A DNA stretch of 38,857 bases from DAOTVS01 sp034436375 (GTDB lineage Bacteria; Chloroflexota; Anaerolineae; SpSt-313), in NCBI GenBank assembly GCA_034436375.1, contig DAOTVS010000327.1, positions 1 through 38,857 on the forward strand. Reading direction: 5' to 3'. A program made the position numbers and the translations under genes. Shown here one piece after another: positions 1-10,512 of this stretch. Under the pieces are notes generated by a model. That model did not search any database and had not been told where the DNA came from. It worked only from the letters and a program-made list of their open reading frames with translations. Positions within the stretch are counted from its first letter, which is position 1, and each line of letters begins with the position of its first letter.

Positions 1-134
1 GCTGCAGGCAACCCGCCAAATCCCCCCTCCCGGGGTCAGAGCCGGGCAGGCGCACAGCACCTTGGCCGGCTGTTACCGGGAGCCGGCTGGATCAAGTGCG
101 GTTGCAGTACTAAGGCTGGTTTCCAAACACACGA
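1..134. other. No gene recognised at left edge
   Basis: I see no coding region, tRNA or repeat that I can defend here. The short minus-strand open frame crossing it has no ribosome-binding site and an Arg/Pro-rich, GC-driven composition. It probably lies beyond the end of the amino-acid operon. Confidence 0.4.
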
Positions 135-177
135 GAACGCCGAGGCCCTGGGTCTGACCTCGGCGCGCTCGGCGTTC
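135..177 (-). terminator. Candidate terminator after ilvE
   Basis: A 9-bp inverted repeat (GAACGCCGA / TCGGCGTTC) encloses a GC-rich loop that can form a second internal helix. It lies about 35 bases past the ilvE stop. On the minus strand it is followed by a moderately T-rich stretch (TCGTGTGTTTGG) rather than a clean U-tract. It probably ends the ten-gene operon, but the weak tail leaves doubt. Confidence 0.5.
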
Positions 178-211
178 CTTGATCTGAGTATAGATGAGTC
201 GACACGAAAGG

Positions 212-1144
212 TCAAAAGCCCGGCACGGGGGTCAGCCATCCGTAGCGGTCGGGAGCAGTGCCCTCGACGATGGCGAAGAAGGCTTCCTGCAGCTGCTTGG
301 CGATGGGCCCACGCTTGCCGGCGCCGATCTGGATGTGGTCGATAGAGCGGATGGGCGTGATCTCAGCCGCAGTGCCGGAGAAGAACACCTCATCGGCCAT
401 GTAGAGCGCCTCGCGGGAAATGACCTCTTCGACGACCTGGATGCCCATATCCCGGGCCAGTTGGATCACGCTGTCGCGAGTGATGCCGCCCAGGATGGAG
501 GAAGAGCGAGGCGGCGTGCGCAAGACGCCGTTCTCGACGATAAAGATGTTCTCGCCTGAGCCCTCAGCGACATAGCCGTTGATGTCAAGGGCGATGCCTT
601 CGCCGTAGCCGTGCTCGGCCGCTTCCATGTGGATGAGCTGCGAGTTGGTATAGTGGCCGCCGACCTTGGCTGCGGCCGGGAACGTATCGGGGGCCATGCG
701 CCGCCAGGAGGAGACGCCTGCATCGATGCCCTGCTCGAGCGCTTCGGGGCCCAGGTACTTGCCCCACACCCAGGTCATGATGATGGCTTCGACCGGGCAG
801 GTGCGCGGCTCGACGCCCAGCTGGTTGCAGCCACGGAAAACGAGCGGGCGGACATAGCACGAGCGCAGCTTGTTGGCGGCGATCGTCTCACAGACGGCCT
901 GTTCGAACTGCTCGACGGACCAGGGGATCTCCATCCGGTAAATGCGCGCGGATCTGTAGAGGCGCATGATGTGCGGCCGCAGGCGGAAGATGGCTGGGCC
1001 TAGCTGGCGATTATCGTAGCAGCGGATGCCCTCAAACACCGACGAGCCATAGTGGAGGGCGTGGGCCGAAACGTGGACGGTGGCCTGATCCCAGGGCACG
1101 AGCTTGCCGTTCTGCCAGATGAATTCCGATTTGGGTAAGGGCAT
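212..1144 (-). CDS. ilvE: Branched-chain amino acid aminotransferase
   Basis: A 310-aa fold-type IV PLP aminotransferase, which interconverts the 2-oxo acids made by this operon with Leu, Ile and Val using glutamate. Family marks include HYGSSVFEGIRCY near residue 31, the Schiff-base lysine at about K160 in AAAKVGGHYTNS, and the cofactor-binding EGSGENIFIV and FFSGTAAEITPI blocks. Length is normal for bacterial IlvE. The start is ATG with AAAGGAG upstream (GATACACC spacing). It begins 18 bases after the leuD-pheA stop and is the last gene of the operon. D-amino acid transaminase or aminodeoxychorismate lyase share the fold, but the context and the EGIRCY motif favour IlvE. Confidence 0.95.
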   Translation of the reverse strand: MPLPKSEFIWQNGKLVPWDQATVHVSAHALHYGSSVFEGIRCYDNRQLGPAIFRLRPHIMRLYRSARIYRMEIPWSVEQFEQAVCETIAANKLRSCYVRPLVFRGCNQLGVEPRTCPVEAIIMTWVWGKYLGPEALEQGIDAGVSSWRRMAPDTFPAAAKVGGHYTNSQLIHMEAAEHGYGEGIALDINGYVAEGSGENIFIVENGVLRTPPRSSSILGGITRDSVIQLARDMGIQVVEEVISREALYMADEVFFSGTAAEITPIRSIDHIQIGAGKRGPIAKQLQEAFFAIVEGTAPDRYGWLTPVPGF

Positions 1145-1162
1145 GGTGTATCTCCTTTCAAC

Positions 1163-2533
1163 TCACAATCCCGTGTGATTCCCGTTCGGCCACAGCTGGG
1201 CCGCGCGGGGGTACGAGCCAAAGACACGCAGGAACGAAGCGATCTCGCCCAGGTGGGCGATGGCGTGCTGGCAGGCTTCGTCTTCCATGCTGCCGGCGAA
1301 ATCCAGGTAGAAAAGGTATTCGAAGGGCTTGCCGCGCTGAGGGCGCGATTCGATCTTGGTCAGGTCGATATCGCGCAGGGCAAAGACGCTCAGCATCTTG
1401 AACAGTGAGCCAGGCACGTTGCGGTCGGCAAAGACGATGGAGGTCTTGCTGGGCCCCGTGGCCTTGACGGGCGTGCGTGACAGAGCCAGGAAGCGGGTAT
1501 AGTTGTCGGGCACGTCCTCCAGGTTGTTGCGCAGGATCTCCATGTCATAAATCTCGGCCGCGCGGCGGCTGGCGATGGCGGCGGCATCGCGCAGGTTCTG
1601 TTCTTTGATCAGCTTGACGCTGCCGGCCGTGTCATAGGTGGGCACGACTTCGACCCCGGGCAGGGCGGCCAGGGTGGCCTCACATTGGGCCAGGGCCTGA
1701 GGGTGCGAATAGATGCGCCGCACATCGGACAGGCGCACACCGCGGTTTGCGATCAGGTGGTGCATCACGCGCACGTTCGTCTCGCCCACGATGTAGAGCT
1801 CGTGCTGCAGCAGCAGATCATAGTTGCGGTGGATGCTGCCGGCCAGTGAGTTTTCAATGGGTATCACGCCATAGGCGCAGTCGCCCTGTTGTACGCTTTT
1901 GAAGACCTCCTCGAAGGAGGGCAGCGGCACCAGTTCGACATTGCTCCCGTAGAGGTTATCGGCGGCGGCCTCACTATAGGCGCCCCGCTCGCCCTGGAAG
2001 GAGACGCGGGTGACGGTTTGGGCGCTGGAGGCTACGGGCGGCTTTTCCTGCTGCCGACGGGTGTATTCCACCAAGCCACCTGCTGCGATCAACTCCAGCA
2101 TAAAGGGCGGGTAAGGCATGGCCTGAAAGGTCTCGCCTGTATCGGCGTTACGGATGCTGCCGGCCGCCAGGTCGATCTCAAGGGTCTGCCCAGCCTGGGT
2201 TGCGGCCACGGCAGCGGGGCATTCGAGGATGGGGAGGCCAATATTGAGGGCATTGCGGAAGAAGATGCGCGCAAAGCTCTCGGCGACCACGACGGAAACG
2301 CCGGCGGCCTTGATGGCCAGCGGCGCATGCTCTCGAGAGGAGCCACAGCCGAAATTGCTGCCGGCGACGATGATATCGCCCGGGTGCACCGTGGAGGCGA
2401 AGGTTGGGTCCAGGTCCTCCATGCAGTGGCGCGCCAACTCCTGGGGATCGGATACATTCAGGTAGCGGGCCGGAATGATGACGTCGGTATCGACGTTATC
2501 GCCGTATTTCCACACTTTACCGCTCAGTGTCAC
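1163..2533 (-). CDS. LeuD - prephenate dehydratase (PheA) fusion
   Basis: A 456-aa two-enzyme protein. Residues 1-162 are a full 3-isopropylmalate dehydratase small subunit, with the swivel-domain signature GSNFGCGSSREHAP at 58-71. Residues about 175-456 are a full prephenate dehydratase: GERGAYSE (181), GVIPIENS (222), SHPQALAQC (276), NYTRF (344), then a Phe-sensing ACT domain from about 364 with PGSLF (374) and ESRP (395). The linker (about 161-175) is Gln/Pro/Ala/Ser-rich, as expected of a flexible tether. The frame is continuous, and there is no ATG, GTG or TTG or Shine-Dalgarno sequence at the junction that would allow PheA to start alone. The start is GTG, preceded by AAGGAGG with a 10-base gap. 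The LeuD half should pair with LeuC encoded two genes upstream. The PheA half converts prephenate to phenylpyruvate, which transaminases such as the adjacent IlvE could aminate. The fusion is seen in the sequence; joint regulation is inference. Confidence 0.93.
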   Translation of the reverse strand: MTLSGKVWKYGDNVDTDVIIPARYLNVSDPQELARHCMEDLDPTFASTVHPGDIIVAGSNFGCGSSREHAPLAIKAAGVSVVVAESFARIFFRNALNIGLPILECPAAVAATQAGQTLEIDLAAGSIRNADTGETFQAMPYPPFMLELIAAGGLVEYTRRQQEKPPVASSAQTVTRVSFQGERGAYSEAAADNLYGSNVELVPLPSFEEVFKSVQQGDCAYGVIPIENSLAGSIHRNYDLLLQHELYIVGETNVRVMHHLIANRGVRLSDVRRIYSHPQALAQCEATLAALPGVEVVPTYDTAGSVKLIKEQNLRDAAAIASRRAAEIYDMEILRNNLEDVPDNYTRFLALSRTPVKATGPSKTSIVFADRNVPGSLFKMLSVFALRDIDLTKIESRPQRGKPFEYLFYLDFAGSMEDEACQHAIAHLGEIASFLRVFGSYPRAAQLWPNGNHTGL

Positions 2534-2589
2534 GGGCGTTATTCCTCCTTCTTTAGCGGATTCAGACTTCCAAAGCTTTGGAGACTTGT

Positions 2590-3927
<1,338 letters not shown>

Positions 3928-3937
3928 ATGCGCCTCC

Positions 3938-5212
3938 TTACAAACCCAGTTCTGCCGGCCCCGCAATACGGCCGAGGATGGCGCTGGCAGCGGCGACGGC
4001 GGGACCCGCCAGGTAGACTTGGGATTCCGTATGCCCCATGCGGCCGACGAAATTGCGGTTTGTGGTCGAGACACAGCGCTCGCCGGCGGCGAGGACGCCC
4101 ATGTGCCCACCCAGGCAGGGGCCGCAGGTGGGGGTGCTGACGGCGGCGCCGGCTTCCACAAAGAGCTCGGTGAGCCCTTCGCGCGCCAGGCGGGCATAGA
4201 TGGCCTGGCTGCCGGGAATAATCAGGCAGCGCACGTCGGGATGGACACTGCGCCCGCGCAGGATGCGCGCCGCCAGTTCCAGGTCCTCCCAGCGGCCATT
4301 GGTGCAGGAGCCGATGACCACCTGATCGATGCGAACATCACCGACTTGGCTCAGAGGCCGGGTGTTGGAGGGCAGGTGGGGGAAGGCCACCTGGGGCTCC
4401 ATATCGGAGACGTCAAACTCGAGCGTCTGCGCATAGGCGGCGTCGCGGTCGGGCTCGAGCACAGTCCACGGGCGGCGGGCGCGCGTCTTAACATAAGCGA
4501 TGGTCTTGCTATCAGCCAGGAAGAGGCCGGCCTTGCCGCCCGCCTCGATGGCCATATTGGCCATGGTAAAGCGGCCATCCATCGAGAGCGCCTCGATGGC
4601 AGGGCCGGTGAACTCCATGGCCATGTAGCGCGCACCGTCAACGCCGATGCGGCCGATGGTGTAGAGGATCAGGTCTTTGCCGCCTACCCACCGGGGCAGT
4701 GCGCCCCGATAGATAATGCGCAGCGTTTCCGGCACTTTGAGCCAGACGCGCCCGGTGGCCATGGCGACGGCGATATCGGTGGAGCCCATGCCGGTGGCAA
4801 GGGCGCTCACGGCGCCATAGGTGCAGGTGTGCGAGTCGGCGCCGACCACGAGATCGCCGGGCACGACCAGCCCCTGCTCGGGCAAGAGCACATGCTCGAT
4901 GCCCATGCGCCCGACCTCAAAGTAGTTGGCCAGTTGCTGGGCGCGGGCAAAGCGGCGCAGCTCCAGGGATTGGGTGGCCGATTTGATGTCCTTGTTGGGT
5001 GTAAAGTGATCGGGCACCAACACCACGCGCTCGCGGTCGAACACGCGTTGGCTGCCCAGGCGCTCAAACTCGCGGATGGCGATGGGCGCCGTGATGTCGT
5101 TCGCCAACACCAGGTCCACCTGCGCATCCACCAGCATCCCGGGCGAAACCTCGCTCTGGCCGGCGTGCGCCGCGATGATTTTCTCGGCTAGGGTCATGGG
5201 CTTTGTGCTCAA
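3938..5212 (-). CDS. leuC: 3-Isopropylmalate dehydratase large subunit (type 2)
   Basis: About 424 aa, the length of the shorter homoaconitase/archaeal-type LeuC rather than the 465-aa enterobacterial form. It holds the catalytic [4Fe-4S] cluster that isomerises 2- and 3-isopropylmalate, and in a CimA pathway also citramalate. Motifs are VPDHFTPNKD, GADSHTCTYGAVSALATGMGS, IGSCTNGRWEDL and the cluster cysteines in TPTCGPCLGGHMGVL. I choose a TTG start (SLSTKPMTLAEK) because AAAGGAG lies 5-6 bases before it. The nearest ATG is 15 bases further in and too far from that site. It ends one base-run before thrC and partners with the LeuD half of the downstream fusion. Confidence 0.92.
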   Translation of the reverse strand: MSTKPMTLAEKIIAAHAGQSEVSPGMLVDAQVDLVLANDITAPIAIREFERLGSQRVFDRERVVLVPDHFTPNKDIKSATQSLELRRFARAQQLANYFEVGRMGIEHVLLPEQGLVVPGDLVVGADSHTCTYGAVSALATGMGSTDIAVAMATGRVWLKVPETLRIIYRGALPRWVGGKDLILYTIGRIGVDGARYMAMEFTGPAIEALSMDGRFTMANMAIEAGGKAGLFLADSKTIAYVKTRARRPWTVLEPDRDAAYAQTLEFDVSDMEPQVAFPHLPSNTRPLSQVGDVRIDQVVIGSCTNGRWEDLELAARILRGRSVHPDVRCLIIPGSQAIYARLAREGLTELFVEAGAAVSTPTCGPCLGGHMGVLAAGERCVSTTNRNFVGRMGHTESQVYLAGPAVAAASAILGRIAGPAELGL

Positions 5213-5251
5213 ACTGTGCTCCTTTGCTTGCAAGGTTCTGCGCGAAGCGGA

Positions 5252-5380
5252 GCGTGATACGTGATGTGTGTGATGTCGCCATTCCGGAATGCATTGCGCT
5301 CGAGAACACTCGCCCCAGTGGTGCTTGTGCTGGAGCGCTGAGCATGTCGCCATGGCGACCTCACGCATCACGTGTCACGC
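5252..5380. repeat. Intergenic palindromic repeat, copy A (leuC/leuA)
   Basis: The left arm at 5252-5282 and right arm at 5352-5380 are near-complementary, each built from GCGTGAYACGTGATG-like units followed by GTCGCCAT. The spacer is about 70 bases. The right edge overlaps the leuA 3' end: the GCGTGA unit supplies the leuA stop codon. It is related to copies B, C and D in the same operon. Confidence 0.8.
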
Positions 5381-6910
5381 CTTATCCTCTCTTTGTATTG
5401 CAATCAAGCGGTTCAACGCGTTCATATAGGCTTTGGCAGAGGCGACGATGATATCGGTATCGGCGCCGCGGCCGGTAAAGACCTGGCCATCGCTGCGGAT
5501 GCGGATGGTCACTTCGCCGATGGCGTCGATGCCCTCGGTGACGGCCTTGATGGAGAACTCGATCAACTCGTTGGGCACGCCGACGACGCGGTTGATGGCC
5601 TGATAGACGGCGTCAACTGGACCCGCGCCGATGGAGGCGTCAGCCACCGTGGCGCCCTGCGGGTCTGTGAGGCGCACGGTCGCCGTGGGCATGATGTGAG
5701 TGCCGCAGGACACCTGAACGTGCTCGAGCTGGAAATTGTTCTGTACCTTGATGCGTGTTTCGTCGGCCACGATGGCTTCCAGGTCGCGGTCGGAGATGGT
5801 CTTTTTCTTGTCGGCCAGGGCCAGGAAGCGCTCATAAATGGGCTCAAAGGCCTCTTTGTCGTCCAGCACGTAGCCGAGCTGCTCCAGGCGATGGCGCAGG
5901 CCATGGCGGCCGGAGCGGGCGGAGAGAACGATCTCCGACTCGGGCACGCCGATGTCGTGCGGATCAATGATCTCGTAGGTGGTGCGTTCTTTAAGCACAC
6001 CATCCTGGTGGATGCCCGATGAGTGGGCAAAGGCGTTGCGGCCCACAATGGCCTTGTTGGGCTGCACCACGATGCCGGTGAGGTCTGAGACCATACGGCT
6101 GAGTGCATAGATATGGCTGGTATCGATGCGAGTATCGACGCCAAAGAGCGCGCGCCGGGTGCGCAGCGCCATGACGACCTCTTCCAGGGAGGTGTTGCCG
6201 GCCCGCTCACCGATGCCGTTTATGGTGCACTCGACCTGCCGCGCGCCGTGGATGACGCCCTGGAGCGAGTTGGCCGTGGCCAGGCCCAGGTCATTGTGGC
6301 AGTGTACCGAGACGACCGCCTTGTCGATATTGGGCACGCGGTCGAAGAGGGTCTGGATCAGGGCCCCCCACTCCTCGGGCATGGTGTAGCCGGTGGTGTC
6401 GGGGATATTGACTGTGGTGGCGCCGGCGTCGATGACGGCCTCGATCACCCGGCAGAGGTACTCGGGGTCGGCGCGGCCGGCATCCTCGGCATAGTATTGT
6501 ACATCCTCGACATAACGCCTGGCGTAGCGGACGGCCTCCACCCCCATCTCCAGCGCACCCTCACGCGTGGTGCGCAGCTTGTGTTGGATGTGATTATCGG
6601 AGGCGCCCAGGCCGGTGTGGATGCGCGGCCGCACGGCGCCCTTGAGCGCTTCGGCGGCGCGGTCGATATCCTCTTTGCGGGCACGGGTGAGGCCGCAGAT
6701 GGTGCAGTCCTTGATGGCGGCAGAGATGGCGCGCACGGCCTCGAAATCGCCGGGGGAGGAGATCGGAAAGCCGGCTTCGATGATATCAACGCCCATCTTT
6801 TCCAGGGCGCGCGCGACCTCGATTTTCTCATCGACCCGCAGTGCTGCACCGGGCGATTGCTCGCCATCGCGCAGGGTCGTGTCGAAGATCAATACTCGAT
6901 CCATTGTCAT
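5375..6910 (-). CDS. leuA: 2-Isopropylmalate synthase
   Basis: A 511-aa enzyme that condenses acetyl-CoA with 2-oxoisovalerate, the committed step to leucine. The DRE-TIM barrel N-terminus has TTLRDGEQSPGAAL near residue 11, VSVHCHNDLGLATANS with the metal-binding HxH, and NGIGERAGNTSLEE. The C-terminal allosteric LeuA-dimer domain (about 390-505) is complete, with ASIGAGPVDAVYQAINR. The first ATG is preferred, since AAAGGAG is 8 bases upstream; a second ATG two codons later is too distant. It begins on the base after the cimA stop, so the two are translationally coupled. Length and domains match LeuA rather than the paralogous CimA next door. Confidence 0.95.
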   Translation of the reverse strand: MTMDRVLIFDTTLRDGEQSPGAALRVDEKIEVARALEKMGVDIIEAGFPISSPGDFEAVRAISAAIKDCTICGLTRARKEDIDRAAEALKGAVRPRIHTGLGASDNHIQHKLRTTREGALEMGVEAVRYARRYVEDVQYYAEDAGRADPEYLCRVIEAVIDAGATTVNIPDTTGYTMPEEWGALIQTLFDRVPNIDKAVVSVHCHNDLGLATANSLQGVIHGARQVECTINGIGERAGNTSLEEVVMALRTRRALFGVDTRIDTSHIYALSRMVSDLTGIVVQPNKAIVGRNAFAHSSGIHQDGVLKERTTYEIIDPHDIGVPESEIVLSARSGRHGLRHRLEQLGYVLDDKEAFEPIYERFLALADKKKTISDRDLEAIVADETRIKVQNNFQLEHVQVSCGTHIMPTATVRLTDPQGATVADASIGAGPVDAVYQAINRVVGVPNELIEFSIKAVTEGIDAIGEVTIRIRSDGQVFTGRGADTDIIVASAKAYMNALNRLIAIQREDKA

Positions 6911-8515
<1,605 letters not shown>

Positions 8516-8529
8516 CCTCAACGCTCATG

Positions 8530-8785
8530 GGAACTCGGGAACTCGTAGGATGACCCGGGGCTAAAGCCGCCGGGCTTGGAGGACAAAACCCTTCGGGCTC
8601 GCGTGAGAGAATCCTGGCTTGCACAGCAAGCTTTGCTCGTGCACGAGCCCCGGAGGGGGCTTTGTATTCCAAGCCCGATGGCTTTTAGCCTCGGGCGACC
8701 TCGCTTGAGAGTGCTTTGTTCTCAGCGCGGCGGCTTGAGCCCTGCGCCGAATTCCCTCAGTTCCTACGAGTTCCTATGAGTTCCT
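8530..8785. repeat. Nested inverted repeat between ilvC and cimA
   Basis: This 269-base gap is almost entirely one nested palindrome. The outer arms contain a perfect 13-bp pair GGAACTCGTAGGA (8538-8550) and TCCTACGAGTTCC (8762-8774), extended by degenerate direct copies of GGAACTC on both sides. The middle arms (8561-8580 and 8668-8688) share an AAAGCC..CGGGCTTGGA core. The centre holds GCTCGTGCACGAGC (8635-8648). Its sequence differs from copies A-D, but the design is the same: arms of roughly 10-base direct repeats, ends close to the flanking genes. No transposase is encoded. Confidence 0.8.
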
Positions 8786-8790
8786 CGCCC

Positions 8791-9795
8791 CTAGAAAACC
8801 ACCTTTGGCTTGAGCCAGCTCATCATGGCGCGGAGCTTGCGGCCCACCACTTCGATGGGATGATTGCGCTCGCGGCGACGCATGGCCAGGAAGCTGGGCC
8901 GCCCGACCTGGTTCTCGAGGATCCAGTCTCGGGCAAAGGTGCCATCCTGTATCTCGCTGAGCAGCTTTCTCATGGCGGCGCGCGTGTCGTCAGTGATGAT
9001 GCGCGGGCCAGCGATATAGTCGCCATACTCGGCCGTGTCTGAGACGGAGTAGCGCATGTAGCTGATGCCGCCTTCTTGAATGAGGTCTACGATCAGCTTG
9101 AGCTCGTGCAGGCACTCAAAGTAGGCGATCTCGGGCTGGTAGCCGGCTTCGACGAGCGTCTCGAACCCGGCCTTGATGAGGGCGCTCACGCCGCCGCAGA
9201 GCACGGCCTGCTCGCCGAAGAGGTCGGTCTCAGTCTCTTCGCCAAAGGTGCTCTCGATGACGCCGGCGCGGGTGCAGCCGATGCCTTTGGCATAGGCGAG
9301 CGCCGTGTCGAGGGCGTGGCCCGAGGCATCCTGGTGGATGGCGACAATGGCCGGCACGCCCTGGCCCTGGGGGAAGATCTCGCGCACGCGGTGCCCCGGC
9401 GCCTTGGGGGCGATCATTGAGACGTCCACATCAGCGGGCGGCACCACCTGGTTAAAGTGGATGTTAAAGCCGTGGGCGAACATCAGGGTCTTGCCCTTGC
9501 GCAGGTTGGGCGCTACCGATTCCTTGTAGACCTGAGCGGCCGTCTGATCGGGCACGAGCATCATGATGATATCGGCCTGGGCGGCAGCGTCGGCCACCGA
9601 CAGAACCTGGAGGCCCGCTTCTTCGGCGCGCGCCCAGGAGCTGCTGCCGGGGTAGAGGCCCACGCACACGTCGCAACCCGAATCCTTCAGGTTGAGGGCA
9701 TGGGCATGGCCCTGGCTGCCAAAGCCAATCACCGCAATCTTGCGGCCCTGGAGTCGATCCAGATTCGCGTCCTGGTCGTAGAACATTCTTGGCAT
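8791..9795 (-). CDS. ilvC: Ketol-acid reductoisomerase, class I
   Basis: A 334-aa NAD(P)H enzyme that isomerises and reduces acetolactate and acetohydroxybutyrate to dihydroxy acids. It shows the Rossmann motif VIGFGSQGHAHALNL and the cofactor loop GLYPGSSSW, then the knotted domain with metal ligands in FGEETETDLFGEQAVLCGG and ECLHELKLIVDL. Length is that of the short class I form. The start is ATG (MPRMFY) with AGGAGAGGA upstream. The frame extends further 5' through repeat B without family similarity. The loop residue after GL is Tyr rather than the common Arg; cofactor preference cannot be told from this alone. Confidence 0.95.
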   Translation of the reverse strand: MPRMFYDQDANLDRLQGRKIAVIGFGSQGHAHALNLKDSGCDVCVGLYPGSSSWARAEEAGLQVLSVADAAAQADIIMMLVPDQTAAQVYKESVAPNLRKGKTLMFAHGFNIHFNQVVPPADVDVSMIAPKAPGHRVREIFPQGQGVPAIVAIHQDASGHALDTALAYAKGIGCTRAGVIESTFGEETETDLFGEQAVLCGGVSALIKAGFETLVEAGYQPEIAYFECLHELKLIVDLIQEGGISYMRYSVSDTAEYGDYIAGPRIITDDTRAAMRKLLSEIQDGTFARDWILENQVGRPSFLAMRRRERNHPIEVVGRKLRAMMSWLKPKVVF

Positions 9796-9831
9796 TGTGC
9801 TTCCTCTCCTGTTCGCAATTCTGTTTCGAGA

Positions 9832-10014
9832 TTCCGTAATCAAGTAATCCGTAATAAGTGAGGCCGCCATCGCGGCAGGCACGATGCTCTGTCAAGGCTC
9901 TGTAGTCGCGGGCAACACGAAAAGCACCGGATGCTCCGCCATGATGACCTTACTCATTACGGTTTACTTATTAGGCGCCATGGCGACCTTACGTTTCACG
10001 TGTTACGCGTTACG
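9832..10014. repeat. Intergenic palindromic repeat, copy B (ilvN/ilvC)
   Basis: The left arm (about 9832-9875) carries CGTAATCAAGTAATCCGTAATAAGTGAGG then GCCGCCAT in two parts. The right arm is doubled: GACCTTACTCATTACGG, then TTTACTTATTA, then GCCATGGCGACCTTACG, ending in CGTGTTACGCGTTACG. The right edge encodes the last residues (RNA) and TAA stop of ilvN. The doubled right arm is shared with copy D, so the two look like a longer subtype. Confidence 0.78.
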
Positions 10015-10512
10015 CCCCGCCCGTGACCCGTTGGCTGTACCGCCACGGACCATGGCTACGCGGCCGGTGCGCACCATCTCTTTGATGCCAAAAGGCCGCA
10101 GGAGGGAGATCAACGAATCGATCTTGTCTTCCTGGCCGGTGATCTCGATGGTGAGCGAGTCGCTGGCCACATCCACGGTCTTGGCGCGGAAGATGTCGAC
10201 GAGCTGCATAATCTCGCCGCGGGTGGTGCCCGGGGCGTGGACCTTGATCAGAGCCAACTCGCGGAACATCGCGGGCTCCTGAGTGACGTCGACCACCTTG
10301 GTGACATTGATCAGTTTGTACAACTGTTTGGAGACCTGCTCGACCACCGCATCGTCGCCCGAGACGACGATGGTCATGCGCGAGATGCCGGGGGTCTCGC
10401 TATGGCCGACGGTGAGGCTCTCGATATTAAAGTTCCGGCGGCGGAAGAGGGATGCAACCCGGCTCAGGACACCGGGTTTGTCTTCCATGAGGGCGATCAG
10501 CGTGTGCCTCAC
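10003..10512 (-). CDS. ilvN: Acetolactate synthase, regulatory small subunit
   Basis: A 169-aa subunit that binds the large subunit IlvB and confers valine feedback. The N-terminal ACT domain starts RHTLIALMEDKPGVLSRVASLF and has NIESLTVGHSE; a C-terminal ALS_ss domain follows (about 85-160). The start is GTG, whose GTGA overlaps the TGA of ilvB by four bases. GGAGG lies 7 bases upstream, giving classic coupled translation. The last codons (Arg-Asn-Ala-stop) come from repeat B, so the C-terminal tail may have been shaped by that element. Confidence 0.95.
   Translation of the reverse strand: MRHTLIALMEDKPGVLSRVASLFRRRNFNIESLTVGHSETPGISRMTIVVSGDDAVVEQVSKQLYKLINVTKVVDVTQEPAMFRELALIKVHAPGTTRGEIMQLVDIFRAKTVDVASDSLTIEITGQEDKIDSLISLLRPFGIKEMVRTGRVAMVRGGTANGSRAGRNA

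Noticed and set aside
3928..4197. Extended threonine synthase N-terminus
   Set aside because: It is antiphase reading of the leuC 3' end; the ATG at 3927 has an ideal ribosome-binding site.
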